From NCBI GenBank assembly GCA_012845835.1, contig JABAKD010000004.1, positions 62,001-126,000 on the forward strand: a stretch of 64,000 nucleotides of DNA, read 5' to 3'. Position numbers and translations under genes: made by a program. Origin of the DNA: Undaria pinnatifida (lineage: Eukaryota > Sar > Phaeophyceae > Laminariales > Alariaceae). Numbering within the stretch: the stretch's first letter is position 1; every line of letters starts with the position of its first letter. This document shows positions 11,823-22,759 of this stretch, piece by piece. The notes beneath the pieces are model-generated. The model had not been told where the DNA came from and ran no database searches. It saw only the letters and a list, made by a program, of their open reading frames with translations.

Positions 11823-12460
11823 CGTGTATTTATGTATGTATTTATGTGTGTATCTATGTATATATATGTATGTATGTAGTCTATGTATGTATGTATGTAC
11901 GTCTGTATTTATGTATGTATATATGTATGTATATATGTATATATGTATGTGCGTATGTTTGTATGCATGTATGTAACAGGTATGTATTTATGTATGTATG
12001 TATGTATGTATGTATGTATGTATGTATGTATGTATGTATGTTTGTATGTGTGCATGTATGTTTGTATGTATGTATGTATGTATGCATGCATGTATGTATT
12101 TACGTATGTATGTATGTATGTATGTATGTATGTATGTATGTATGTATGTATGTATGTATGTATGTATGTATGTATGTATGTATGTATGTATGTATGTATG
12201 TATGTATGTATGTATGTATGTATGTATGCATGTATGTATGTATTTATGTATGTTTGTATGTATGTATGTATGTATGTATGTATGTATGTATGTATGTATG
12301 TATGTATGTAGTCTATGTATGTATGAATTTATGTAGTCTAAGTATATAGTCTACGCATGTATTATGTGCATGTATGTATGTAGTATGCATGTATATATGT
12401 ATGTAGACAATGTATGTAGTCTATGTAGACTATTTAGACTATGTATGTAGTATGTATTAT
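11823..12460. repeat. (TATG)n microsatellite, about 640 bp
   Basis: Nearly uninterrupted TATG/TGTA tetranucleotide repeat with scattered variants. It creates long artificial open frames of Met-Tyr-Val-Cys type on the plus strand and His-Thr-Tyr type on the minus strand, which are not genes. It borders the outer edge of the palindrome that follows. Confidence 0.97.
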
Positions 12461-12470
12461 AAAAAATGAA

Positions 12471-14133
12471 GGGAAATTGACAAAATCGGGTACACCCGGG
12501 TGGTTTCTAAACAAAGTCGGGTACCTTTTTTTCCGCGACGGGGCGCGCTTACGTACGTCTGCAACACGCCTCCAAATCGCCTTCTGGCGCCTGAACTCAC
12601 TGCGCCTTGTGTACGCGCAGCACCCCAAACCGTTTTTTCGGCGTTCGAACCCTCAAAACGGCGCCAATGACGGCCCCCAAAAAGTGCTCTCGACGGACAA
12701 CCCGATTTTGTTCAGGAACACACCGGGTATACCCCGCCCTGTGCTTCGATTTCATCAACTACCCGATTTTGGCCATACTGCACCCGTTTTTGTTCACTTG
12801 CAACACCCGCGGAGACACGGAAACGGACGACATCTCCCCGCAACCCAGCTGTGGAAGATCCCGCACACAGCTGTGGAAGATCGACCACAGCAGCACTGCT
12901 AACTTCCCGGCCCACAAAGATCCCGCCCCGATGCAACCGCACTGCGAAGAATGGTGGCATCGCGGTGAGCGCGGACACCCAACAAAGATCTGGCGCTAGG
13001 ACGAAAAGACAAGACCATATTGTTGTTTGTTGTTTTCTCACATTAACTCTTGTCAAAAATCTAGAGCCCGTGGTCACACAAAGGCGCTGGAGCCCTAGGA
13101 AGATCCGAAAAACCAAGTGAAATCAAAATTCGTCATGGAAATACTACGCTTTCCCGCAAAAAAACGCATGATACGGAAGAAGGCGCACAAGTGAAAAGGT
13201 CAAATGTGCAAACTAAACTCACATGGCCGCGGGTATCCACTCCACTACAGCATAGAGTTGTTGTGAGGACCAAATCACCAACAGTGGACCGTCTCTACAT
13301 ATACGAGTTGGTTAGTCGTGGGGACGGGGGAACTCTATGCTTTAGTTGAGTGGATACCCGCGGCCATGTGAGTTTAGTTTGCACATTTGACCTTTTCACT
13401 TGTGCGCCTTCTTCCGTTGATCATGCGTTTTTTTGCGGGAAAGCGTAGTATTTCCCTGACGAATTTTGATTTCACTTGGTTTTTCGGATCTTCCTAGGGC
13501 TCCAGCACCTTTGTGTGACCACGGGCTCTAGATTTTTGACAAGAGTTAATGTGAGAAAACAACAAACAACAATATGGTCTTGTCTTTTCGTCCTAGCGCC
13601 AGATCTTTGTTGGGTGTCCGCGCTCACCGCGATGCCACCATTCTTCGCAGTGCGGTTGCATCGGGGCGGGATCTTTGTGGGCCGGGAAGTTAGCAGTGCT
13701 GCTGTGGTCGCATGACAGTCGGCAAGTTGCTAGTTGTGTGCGGGATCTTCCACAGCTGGGTTGCGGGGAGATGTCGTCCGTTTCCGTGTCTCCGCGGGTT
13801 TTGCAAATGAACAAAAACGGGTGCAGTATGGCCAAAATCGGGTAGTTGACGAAATCGAAGCACAGGGCGGGGTATACCCGGTGCGTTCCTGAACAAAATC
13901 GGGTTGTCCGTCGAGAGCACTTTTTGGGGGCCGTCATTGGCGCCGTTTTGAGCGTTCGAACGCCGAAAAAACGGTTTGGGGTGCTGCGCGTACACAAGGC
14001 GCAGTGAGTTCAGGCGCCAGAAGGCGATTTGGAGGCGTGTTGCAGACGTACGTAAGCGCGCCCCGTCGCGGAAAAAAAGGTACCCGACTTTGTTCAGAAA
14101 CCACCCGGGTGTACCCGATTTTGTCAATTTCCC
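12471..14133. mobile_element. Large foldback (palindromic) element
   Basis: Two arms of about 790 and 803 bp (12471-13259 and 13331-14133) are inverted copies, visibly about 95% or more identical, around a 71-bp loop. The outer ends read GGGAAATTGAC..GGGTACACCC. The arms differ by a few indels, the largest near 13710-13735. Neither arm carries a credible gene; open frames in the two arms are mirror images. A transcript across it would form a long hairpin RNA. The left edge abuts the TATG microsatellite and the right edge abuts a dispersed repeat (14142). No clear target duplication was found. Confidence 0.9.
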
Positions 14134-14141
14134 AAAAATGA

Positions 14142-14520
14142 AAATACACTCCATCCAGCTGTGAGATCGAAGATTTCGTCGAAACTCATCTTTGCAAGCT
14201 GTGTGTGATACTCCGATCGCGCGCATTACGAGTTGTGTGTTCTCATTAAGGATATAGGTCGGCGACTCCCCTTACAACTACAGTGTAGCTATCAGGGTCA
14301 ACAGGGTGATTTTAGTCAGTCTGTGCGCGGAAACTATAAAACCCGTTTTGTGAGGGGGACAAAATCTGACAGGTGTGGAGGGAAATGTATCCTTTTATCA
14401 AGTGGATCTTGTAAGTCGAATAACCGGTGAGAGGGGGGGGCGGAGTTTTGAAGGACGTGGGGGCCTGGTTTTGACCAAAAGCGAGCGGGTTTGGAGGGCG
14501 GGGGGGGGGAGGGGGAAGGG
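14142..14520 (+). repeat. Dispersed repeat family R, copy A
   Basis: It begins near CCAGCTGTGAGATC and includes GCAAGCTGTGTGTGATACT, a CTCATTAAGGATATAG block and CAAAATCTGACAG. The same series occurs at 17297-17572 (plus) and, inverted, at 21880-22010 and 22400-22745. Its 3' side grades into G-rich sequence. In copies A and D the 5' edge abuts a GGGTRTACCC/TTTCCC module, suggesting the two modules belong to one mobile unit. Confidence 0.85.
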
Positions 14521-14790
14521 GGGGGGAATTTGTGCATGTAAGCTATAAATCCTTTCAAGGGGATACATCTGACGGTTTTGGCATCAGTTTATTATTGGGG
14601 GGGGGGGGGGGGGTTGGGCGGGGGGGGGGCGTGTGGGGCAGCTCAATATGTGCGTGGGAACTATTTTGAGGGGATAAATGTGACGGTTTTGGAAATAATG
14701 CATCAGTTTATCATGTATATCCTGGGGTAAGTCGTACAATCAGTGAGTAGAGAAAGGGTGGAGTGTTCGAGGGGGTGGGGTTGGGATGGG
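14520..14790. repeat. Degenerate partial repeats of family R, with poly-G
   Basis: Two further partial versions of the GGGGATAAATGTGACGG..CATCAGTTTAT block follow copy A, near 14552-14600 and 14660-14720. They are separated by long G runs (up to 18 G near 14597). This looks like local tandem amplification of the 3' half of the repeat. Confidence 0.6.
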
Positions 14791-15652
14791 TTGTATGTAT
14801 GTATTACTTCGAAGTATTATGTATGTAGTCTAGTCTATGTAGTATGTAGTCTATGTATGCGTTATGTACGTATGTAGACTATGCATGTATGTATTATGTA
14901 TGTGATGCATGTAAGTATTATGTATGTATTTATGTACCAGCGTGCCTTGAACTTGACTGATTCTACGATAGCCCCGCCTCCCAAACCAGCGATTTTCTTT
15001 TACGAACGTTTCATGGCTGCTCGACACGAAGAGAGATGCTATGAAAACAGTACTTCCAGCTAATATCTAATTTGAAATAACTATCGAACTATGACGTCGG
15101 GGTGGCAAGGCACACTATATTCGAGAAGATAAGGCCGGGAGCAGGTAGGTGTCAAAACCGGCGAATTCATAAATGAAAATCTGGGGGGGCTGCCGTAGAA
15201 CGACTACCTTGTCCTACCCCGTTTTGTATTAATTAGGTGTCCCTTACTGTACAGCGATTCGCGGCCAATCTTCGGCCAATCTGTGCAAGACTCAGCTCAT
15301 CGTGGTGTGCCTTTGCTATCATCATAATATATCGCCGCGTGTGTAAGCTGGTTTAGCCTTGCAGTACTGAAGGAAGGCGTGAGTACGTCGCGCTACCCAT
15401 CTACGTAAACTAACACGTATTTATTATACTTGTAGTCGCGTTGTTAGCCTCGGGCTACTGACCAACGCTATGCCTTTCAAGTAAGTGCGGGTCAAATACC
15501 GATAGTAGATCGCCAGCTATTATAGCTACCGGTATACCCGTCGTACTATAAAAAATGTCATTGCACTCGTACGTTGGTCGCCTACCTCTGGCACTCACCG
15601 TAATAATACAAATTTGATCCGATTAATGTTCCTCTCAACCTTTTGTGCGCAG
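14790..15652. other. TATG-rich and intron-like stretch
   Basis: The first 150 bp are a broken TATG/TAGTC repeat like that at 11.8-12.4 kb. The rest has no recognised gene. It ends in a pyrimidine-containing acceptor region (TTTTGTGCGCAG) for the kinase exon at 15653. Confidence 0.5.
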
Positions 15653-15802
15653 CTTCTGCGATTTGTCATGGCAGGCAACTACATGCACCTGATGCACAGG
15701 GACGTCAAGATTCAAAATATCTTCGTTAAACAAGCTCACAATTTGGAGCTCGCGGAGCTAGCTGTGGGAGACTTCGGTGCAGCGCAGGAAGGGCAGGAAA
15801 AC
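15653..15802 (+). CDS. Protein kinase exon (HRD and DFG motifs)
   Basis: A 150-bp exon, 50 codons, phase 0 at both ends, bounded by TTTTGTGCGCAG and AAAAC|GTGAGT. The peptide contains MHRDVKIQNIFV, the catalytic loop with HRD and the Lys and Asn at their expected places. It then has VGDFGAAQ, the Mg-binding DFG. This is unmistakably kinase subdomains VIb-VII. With the exon at 10033 it forms a plus-strand kinase gene with introns of several kb. The activation segment and C-lobe were not found with confidence. A weak candidate lies at 16252-16389 (TTRASTPGITRAPAW), but its phase does not fit a direct join. Kinase group not assigned. Confidence 0.85.
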
Positions 15803-17296
15803 GTGAGTATTGAGCGAGAGCAAAACGGCGCGCACCCACATTGCCGGACGCATGCTACTTATAGTATACTATTAATAATAGTGTTATTAATAGTAGTATT
15901 ACAGTAGTAAGAAACAGTACGTACGGTAGGGATACCCCTAATTTTCTTGACTTGATCAGACTTGATCAGTTAATCTTCATCAACTCCTAACCCGAACACA
16001 CTGTCAAAAAACACAAAAATGCAGCCCGATGAACTATACCATGGCATAGGTATATAGACTATGTCGGATGTTCGTATTAATGCAAAAACCGACAGATAGT
16101 GGAGGGGTCCTCGGTTTGAGGCCATCATATACCGTCAGTCAGAAAAAGCTACGTTGCGTTAGTACAGTATACCGAACTCTTAAGGTTAGCAGGACCATGC
16201 CATTGCAGCACGAATCGCTGTGTTACACTACTTACATTACTTACACGCGAGTTGCAGTAGTAGCCCCTCCTGACCATGCGGAAGTTACAGCTCGACACCC
16301 CGACGTTGCGTTTGAACCGGAAAACAGGCGGAGGGTGAAATTACCTACCACACGGGCGTCTACACCTGGAATCACACGAGCCCCCGCATGGTTAGTGGCT
16401 ATGTAAGGTATATCAATATATATTATATATGTTGTAGTTTCTGAAAAGTCTGATGTCTCTGTGACACCTGGTATGGCAGCAGGCGCATGCTACGTAGGGA
16501 TGCACTGGGTTTGCTCTAGAGGACGCCTAGAACCTACTAATAATATGATACTTAGGATAGATGTTCCTAGGATCGGATTTGTTTATTGCCACTATTTTAA
16601 ATATTGTTCTTGATATGGGCTATACAGGCTGGTTCACGCAAAAACACCCAAATTTATTCCCCGGCGAATGTCACGCCGTTTTTCGATTCAGACCGCGAAA
16701 TTTTGAACACGTCTTCTATGTGCCATTATCATTGCGAAGACCTCACGTACCTGCCGGCGTGTTTTTTTTCTTCTTGTGTAATTTTTCGCCAGTTAGTTGA
16801 GATATTTTGGAAAATGTGGCCCACCTTAGACCAAACGTTTTCGGCGAAAACAAAAAAAGAGAAAACGAAAACGGGCGTCAAGGCATGTAGAACACGTGTG
16901 CAAAATTTCATGGTCTATCTCTCCAAAACGGCGTGGACATTTGGACTTGTGTGCGTAAGAATGAGTAAGCTAGGTTATTTCCGTACTTGGTTTTAGTGTT
17001 GGATCCAGTTTTATCCCTAGATTATGTTTAATGTTGAACACGGGCAGGTCAGATCTTCGATTTTTTGCGCAAAAATTTCTACAGTGATGCCTTGGAGTAG
17101 CTCCAACCGGTTCGTGCAAAGTGCGACGCAATTTGTTTTCTCTCCTCCGCTTAGAAAAAGCCTGAATAGTATTGAAGAATATGAAGGCCTGAAATTGGTC
17201 GATACGAGTGTTGCTCCTAGAGACAGCCCGAAGCAGTAAAAAAAACTGGCCATATGTCACCCTCTTCCATTGGTCATGGAAATATATTACGAGTAT
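15803..17296. other. Intron or intergenic stretch
   Basis: No definite gene. A possible exon at about 16252-16389 has AG and GT boundaries but does not join the kinase exon in phase. Near 16625-16680 is a GGCTGGTTCACG block that recurs inverted near 19150-19195, another old dispersed repeat. Confidence 0.4.
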
Positions 17297-17572
17297 TAAA
17301 ATTGAAATACACTCCAGCTGTGAGATCAAAATTTTTGTCGAAACTCATATTTGCAAGCTGTGTGTGATACTCCGATCGCGCGTATTCCGGGTTGTGTGTC
17401 CTCATTAAGGATATAGACCGGCGACTCCCCGTCCAACTCCAGTGTAGCTATCAGGTCAGGTGATATTAGGCAGTCTGTTCGCGGAAAATATAAAACCCGT
17501 TTCTAAGGGGGACAAAATCTGACAGTTGTGGAAGGAAATGCATCAGTTGATCAAGTAAATCCTGTGGATATA
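17297..17572 (+). repeat. Dispersed repeat family R, copy B
   Basis: The same series of blocks as copy A, from CTCCAGCTGTGAGATC through CAAAATCTGACAG to ATCCTGTGG, at about 85-90% identity by eye. It ends about 15 bp before the TIR element at 17588. Confidence 0.85.
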
Positions 17573-17587
17573 TATAGAATATAATAC

Positions 17588-19101
17588 GGTCCGTGCACAA
17601 CAATTTGTCCATTCACGTTTTGTGCGATAACTTTTTTTTTATAAAGAATTGAAACGTGAAACTTAGATGGCCGTGACCGCCTCGTCGAGATACGTCGATA
17701 GCTGCAGAGTTTTTTTTTTTTTGGCGATATGCAACATTTTCGCCAAAAATCAGACACGGAACCCCCTAATCACAGCCACATACCCCCTGGCATTGATTCA
17801 CGGAACTTTTTTTTTTTTTTTTTTTTTCAATCCTCCGGCGGATGGGGAAAAGTAAAGCTTTAGCTCACCACACTTCCGCGTATTTTCATACGCGTCGTGT
17901 GTGAACCCCCTTACGGTGCCCCCGAAACACCCCTCACCCTCTACATGTGTATTATATTGTACCTGCCTTGGACGTACCAGCGCGTCTACATTTCATTGAT
18001 TTGGATATATACTCCGGGAGAAGTATATACTATACGGAGTACCACAATACGTGTGTACAGTACTATAGTTAACACGCAGAATATATTATACATGTGTACA
18101 GTTATATACCACGCAGAACGCCTGGATCGAAAACACCATCGAACAGCAAACACACCAAATGGTGCATTGACAATCCAAGACAATCCTATAATACGGGAGT
18201 GCTGAAAAAAAATTGAAGGCCAACCCGAAAATAACGGAAACACGCACAAGGCGCACAACACACCCGGCAACGCTGTTCGAAGGCAAAGGTTTGTACACAC
18301 GCAGACACACACACATCACGATGCAGCGTTTTCGGCCTCCTTCTCCTGCTCCTCCTTCTCCTTGGCGAGCTTCTTCTTCTTCCACTTCTTGAATACCCTT
18401 TTCGGCGGCGTCCTTTTCAGCTTGTGTCTTGCGCCCCCCCGTGGCCTCCACGACGGCATCCCCTCTCTGGGTGGCTTCTCGGTGCGTGTTCCACTCCTTG
18501 AGTTCGCGGTCCTTGAGGTAGTCCACCATCCCGTCGTCGTACGCTTCAATGTAGAGCCACACCACCCTACTCCAGGCGCGGATGTGTTCCAACGGCACGC
18601 CACTATGGTACGGCACAACAAAATGTGGAATATCTCGAAAACCAGAGTTTTCCCAGGAAAAACAAAAAATTCCCACCTGGACATTGATGAGAGGAATCGT
18701 TCGCCGCACTCTATTTTGAAATCGGTTGGTTAGTTATCTCGCTAAAAACGAAACAAGTTGACCCTCTAGATCGAGTTTTTCCGCGATATCTCGGTCAATT
18801 TACAATATTTTTTCAAAAAAAAAAAATCCCACCTGTGGAATTCCGAGATTTGTCCAAATCCGTTGAGTTTTTTGGAATCGGCAAAGAACACCGCCCTGGA
18901 TAAACGAAACAAGCTTTTCCGGTTTATTGTGGATAAAGAACCAAGGAAAAAAAAAAAAAAAAAAAAAACTCTCCGCGACGCTCTGCGCCTGAGAACAGGG
19001 CGTTTGCCGGTATTTTCAGAATTCCGAACGGCCACCTGTGTGCAGAGAAAAGTTGTCATTTGTGGCCGGGAAAAAAATGGATTCTTTGTTGTGCACGGAC
19101 C
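17588..19101. mobile_element. TIR DNA element with 16-bp perfect termini
   Basis: Both ends read GGTCCGTGCACAACAA inward (16 bp perfect), and weaker similarity continues for about 45 bp more. The flanks repeat ATAC on both sides (17584-17587 and 19102-19105), a probable 4-bp target duplication. Length is 1,514 bp. It contains several poly-A/T runs and a coding-like minus-strand ORF at 18320-18640. No transposase domain was recognised, so it is probably non-autonomous; the superfamily is unknown. Confidence 0.65.
18320..18640 (-). CDS. Unrecognised coding-like ORF within TIR element
   Basis: On the minus strand a peptide with normal composition includes PLEHIRAWSRVVWLYIEAY and a Lys/Glu-rich, probably helical tail. 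Near the end an alternative frame reads LAKEKEEQEKEAENAAS and stops at 18316-18318, so a frame change or splice is possible. No family was recognised. Because it lies inside a TIR element it may be a captured host exon or part of an unrecognised element protein. Start and end are approximate. Confidence 0.35.
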
Positions 19102-19236
19102 ATACCAAATATGTATCGTTTAATTGGATATTGCGAGCGGCATTCGCCGTGGAGAGAATTTGGGATTTTTTACGTGAACCAGCCTGTTGAAGCATGATAG
19201 GAATCACTTGCGACGACGGGATCAAGGCAGGGGCGT

Positions 19237-19302
19237 AAACCCCAACCAACCCCTAACCCTAGCCCTAACTCTAGCCCCAACCCTGACCCCAACCCGGACC
19301 TA
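19237..19302. repeat. Degenerate telomere-like CCCTAA repeats
   Basis: About ten imperfect hexamers of CCCTAA/CCCCAA type on the plus strand. They look like a decayed interstitial telomeric tract, oriented opposite to the cleaner TTAGGG tract at 28233. Confidence 0.7.
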
Positions 19303-20098
19303 AAACCGCCCAGAAACGGGCAAGATACGTGGCTGCGCCGACTTCGATTTTTTTTTCTCAGATATATGGACCACGATCGCCGAACTGCGGACCACGATTT
19401 TGCCTCCTAGGACCTCACACCAACAATGAATACTAATTTCTGGAAAGATTGAACCTTCCTGGAAAGTTCCCCTAACTAGTAAAGTTGTTTCCTTTCTACT
19501 GTTGTTGTTGTATGTAGGCATACTGTCCTCTTTGCCCATCGCTTCAGGATTCTTACGATTATTACATTACACAGGATTGTGTAGTGTTTACTGGCTTTGA
19601 TAGAAAATGAAAGGGCAACACAATATGGTCCATGCGGAAAACAAAATTCAATCAAATGTCAGCACCAATGCCGACTTTGTTCAGGGTGAGAAGGTCTGTG
19701 ATCGAACGTTGGAAATACACTGTTTAGAACGCTCATCAATCACCAGGGAGGGGCAGAAATATGCTGGATTTCTTTTTCCCTGGAGGTTATCTGGCTTTTC
19801 ACACGTATTATTGTAGAAATATAGTCTATATCCAGAACTAACTGTTTAGCAATGAAGATATTTTTGCTATCGGGTTACTCTATTCACAACAACTGCTAAC
19901 AGTTGTTTGCGGCGGACTAGCACAGATCTCCGGATGCGTCAGGCAGGTGTGCTTGAAATCTGATTTTAACCTGGCCAAGAAATAGGCCAAAAACCGGATT
20001 TGAGACGTTTATCTACTTTCTTTAAGCACATACGTCGGCTGTGAGTTCGACAAAAAGTAAGGATCGAATCTCACTTTTGCTGGTAAACCGAGTACACT
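19303..20098. other. Stretch without recognised gene
   Basis: No convincing coding sequence, only short unsupported open frames. AT-rich, with short words shared with the TIR element (GACCACGAT near 19369 and 19401). Confidence 0.45.
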
Positions 20099-20099
20099 A

Positions 20100-21560
20100 T
20101 GAGAGGTACGTTTCTTCGGTGGACCAGCTCCCCCAGACGAGGCCCAGCGAGACACAAGCGAATCTCACGGCGAGAAGGAGACACGAGACTTGGCCAAGTC
20201 CCGGCAACGGAGTCAATCGGGATCAGGGGCTACCGCCTTCCTAAGGGCGAGGCCTGTAGACTCAGTGAGAACCATCCCTGCATCAGAGTTCGTGACTGCG
20301 GGGAAGATATTTCTGGTGGTGGAGGAATTCCTAGCGGCGAGGTGCGCATGCTGGGGTGAAGCGGAGGTTAATACGCGGCATCCACGATTGTGTCACCGAT
20401 CGGGCGCGCAAGTAAACCAGCATCATCCCCTTGTGGCTCTCCCACACCCTTAAGAGCATGTCCATCCGCCACCAAGTGGAACGCGGAGCCCCGTTCCACG
20501 CAGGCAGGATTTGCAAATGGACATCGTGATTGAGGCAGGTGGACTAAGAGATGCTACGGCATCGGAGTACCGCGACAAGTCGATACTCCTCGACGTCACG
20601 TATGCGGACCCACAAGCAGGGATCCACATGCGGGCAGGAAGCGCGGATCGAAACGGATCAGCGGCTTCCAACTTTTTTCTCTCTTTTCCTTTCCTTGATT
20701 CCTCTTCTTGTCTTACCTTTTCTTGTTTCTTGTCTTTTCTTTTCTTTCCTTTCCTTTTTCGCTTTCTTCTCTTCTTTTCTTTCCTTTCCTTTATCTTCTT
20801 ACTTGTTTTTTGTTTATTTTTTCCGATTGACTTGCGTCTGTCGTGCGTATGCGTAGTGATAGATACTACGTGTAGTATATAGTAGTCGTTCTTGGGTGGC
20901 AAGCGGCATGGTCGGTTTTTTAGTCGGGAGTAGTGAGGCGTATGCACCAGTATGGACCTGGCGCATCGAAGGCTGACTCTCGACATCACTGTTATATGTT
21001 TCTGGTGGCGGCATGAATTGCGTCAGCTGTGATATAGACTATGCTTGTACCACCTTCGGGTTGTTTGTGTTTTTCCCTAGGGTATTCCTCAGCCCCAGAG
21101 TGACTGGAGCCTGTCCTGTGGCCACGCACTTGATTTTGCGAGTTAATGTGAGAACAACTACAACAACAGCAACAACTTCCGAGGCGCGCAAGCGCAACCA
21201 CTACGCTCGTCCGGGACAGGCGCCCTTTGACGAACGCAGCTACAAACTCGCCACCCTCGTGGTGGAAAGCTTTGGGCGCCCCGGTATAAAAGGCAGCGAC
21301 CTGATAGATCAGGTGGCGGCAAGCATCGTTGGCGGGACGGACGCATCGTCCCTAGCGCGGAAAGGCGTGTGCATGGAGCGACTATTCCAAATCATCTCTG
21401 TGACCACTCAGGTCGCGATTTCGCGCAGAGTTCATCGATTTAGACTGTCTCTGAGGAATCGTCAGACCGAGGGGAAGGGAGGAAGAATCGGGAGGACTAC
21501 GACCACTGGCCTGGGGTGGCAATGTTGTTCATTCAAGACGAAATTGTCCGAGATATTCAT
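20100..21560 (+). pseudogene. LINE-like 3' end, split by an insertion
   Basis: The frames around 20190-20670 give a Cys/His cluster (CAC..NTRHPRLCH), then MDIVIEAGG and LLDVTYADP. This suggests a C-terminal zinc motif plus a restriction-like-endonuclease fold, as in RLE-type non-LTR elements; the assignment is tentative. One stop or frame change occurs near 20451-20510. The frame is then cut at 20669 by a 506-bp insertion. It resumes at 21181 as SEARKRNHYARPGQ and runs through SVTTQVAISRRV to a stop at 21571-21573. The RT domain is absent, so this is a 5'-truncated, decayed copy. Confidence 0.6.
20670..21175 (-). mobile_element. Short non-autonomous element (SINE-like), copy A
   Basis: This 506-bp insertion is flanked by CTTCC on both sides (20665-20669 and 21176-21180). 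Removing it together with one CTTCC restores the interrupted LINE reading frame exactly. About 360 bp match 26868-27229. On the minus strand it starts with GTT repeats and CTCACATTAACTC and ends in a long purine-rich A/G tail, which suggests a retroposon. It shares its first module with the foldback arms (13019-13110). Confidence 0.75.
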
Positions 21561-21574
21561 GTTCGTTGAGTGAT

Positions 21575-21879
21575 ATTTAGCTGATTTGGGCCCTTGACAA
21601 ACGGTAGTACGTGCTTGATTTGAGGGTGGATGATATATTTTTTGTCAAAACAGTATTTCTTCACCCTACCCTGGTGATCTGGTGATCACACGACTGCTGT
21701 GTGTGGTCGTCCCGCCATGCAATCCGTCGTACTTCAAAAGTTATGAGCCGAAACGTTGTTGAATATGTTGTCCTGCACGGACTAAACATACCTGGTATAT
21801 CTTGGGTATATCGTATATAACGTACCCGTGGTAGAAAATACCTGGTACTACAGTACTATGTAGACTACACAGTACGTAG
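21575..21879. other. Stretch without recognised gene
   Basis: Nothing recognised apart from a GTCCTGCACGGAC word resembling the end of the TIR element at 17588. Confidence 0.4.
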
Positions 21880-22010
21880 ACGCCGACCTATATCCTTAAT
21901 GAGGACACACACCAAGTAATATGCGCGATCGGAGTATCACACACAGCTTGCGAATATGAGTTTGGATAAAACCTTCAATCTCACAGCTGAACTGCATTGA
22001 TATTTTTATA
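21880..22010 (-). repeat. Dispersed repeat family R, copy C (truncated)
   Basis: Inverted partial copy carrying the CCTTAATGAGGAC, GATCGGAGTATCACACACAG and CTCACAGCTG blocks. The 3' half of the family is missing. Confidence 0.75.
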
Positions 22011-22044
22011 GTAATACGTGTAGTCTACATTGTAAGTAATACAA

Positions 22045-22092
22045 GGGCGCCGCATGGATAGGGCAGGGCAGCACTTCGACTCGTTCGATTCA
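22045..22092 (-). repeat. Hairpin-element terminus lacking its hairpin
   Basis: Read on the minus strand, this matches the end of the element at 28930-29011: a TCGAAGTGCTGCCCTGCCCTA block leading to CCCTTGTA. The 14-bp-stem hairpin of the other copy is missing. Confidence 0.55.
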
Positions 22093-22399
22093 ATATTCGA
22101 TAAAGTAAAAACCGTTACCACAGAACACATAGTCTACGCGTGTAGAATGTAGAGTAATGCCAAGAGATTGATACATAGACTAACAACAGTGGACTACTTA
22201 CTTCTTCTGTCGTTTTCTCCGTTTCTCCGTTTCTTGCGTGAGTCCGATTCCGAGCTTCATCATATATCCATGCCGTGGCTCCGATTCATCCCCCCGCCCC
22301 AACGCCCCCTCCTTCCCCACCAGCCGCACCATCGCCTAGATCTAGCACCGCGCGTATAGCAAGCCCCTACATCTATGCGATCTGAAGCTGTTGAAAATC

Positions 22400-22745
22400 C
22401 CTTTCTCCCCCACCCCCTCAAACCCCTCCACGCCCTTAAAAACTCCGCCCTCTCCTCACTGTGGTTGTACGACTTACAGGATACACTCGATAAACTGAAT
22501 CATGATGCATCTCCTTCCACAGCTGTCAGATTTTGTCCTCCTCGAAAACGGGTTTAATAGTTTCCGCGCACAGACTGACTAACATCACCTTGTTGACCCT
22601 GGTACAATTTACACGGTGATTCCAAGGGGAGTCGCCGACCTATATTCTTAATGAGGACACACACCCAGTAATGCGTGCGATCGGAGTACCACACACAGCT
22701 TGCAAAGACCAGTTTCGACAAGATTTCACAGCTGGAGGAGTGAAT
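22400..22745 (-). repeat. Dispersed repeat family R, copy D
   Basis: Inverted copy covering nearly the full family, including the G/C-rich 3' part shared with copy A. Its 5' edge (near 22745) abuts a poly-T run and a GGGAAATGGGCAG..GGGTATACCC module, echoing the edge of the foldback next to copy A. Confidence 0.85.
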
Positions 22746-22759
22746 TTTTTTTTTTATTT

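Noticed and set aside
11846-12349. Long plus-strand and minus-strand open frames of Met-Tyr-Val-Cys or His-Thr-Tyr type
   Set aside because: Generated entirely by the TATG tetranucleotide repeat, which has no stop codons in several frames.
12712-13715. Two 80-130-codon frames with the same sequence on opposite strands
   Set aside because: They are mirror images from the palindrome arms. Composition is not protein-like and no domain is seen.
16252-16389. Third kinase exon (TTRASTPGITRAPAW resembling an activation segment)
   Set aside because: All possible acceptors give phase 1, which does not join the phase-0 donor at 15802. The similarity is short.
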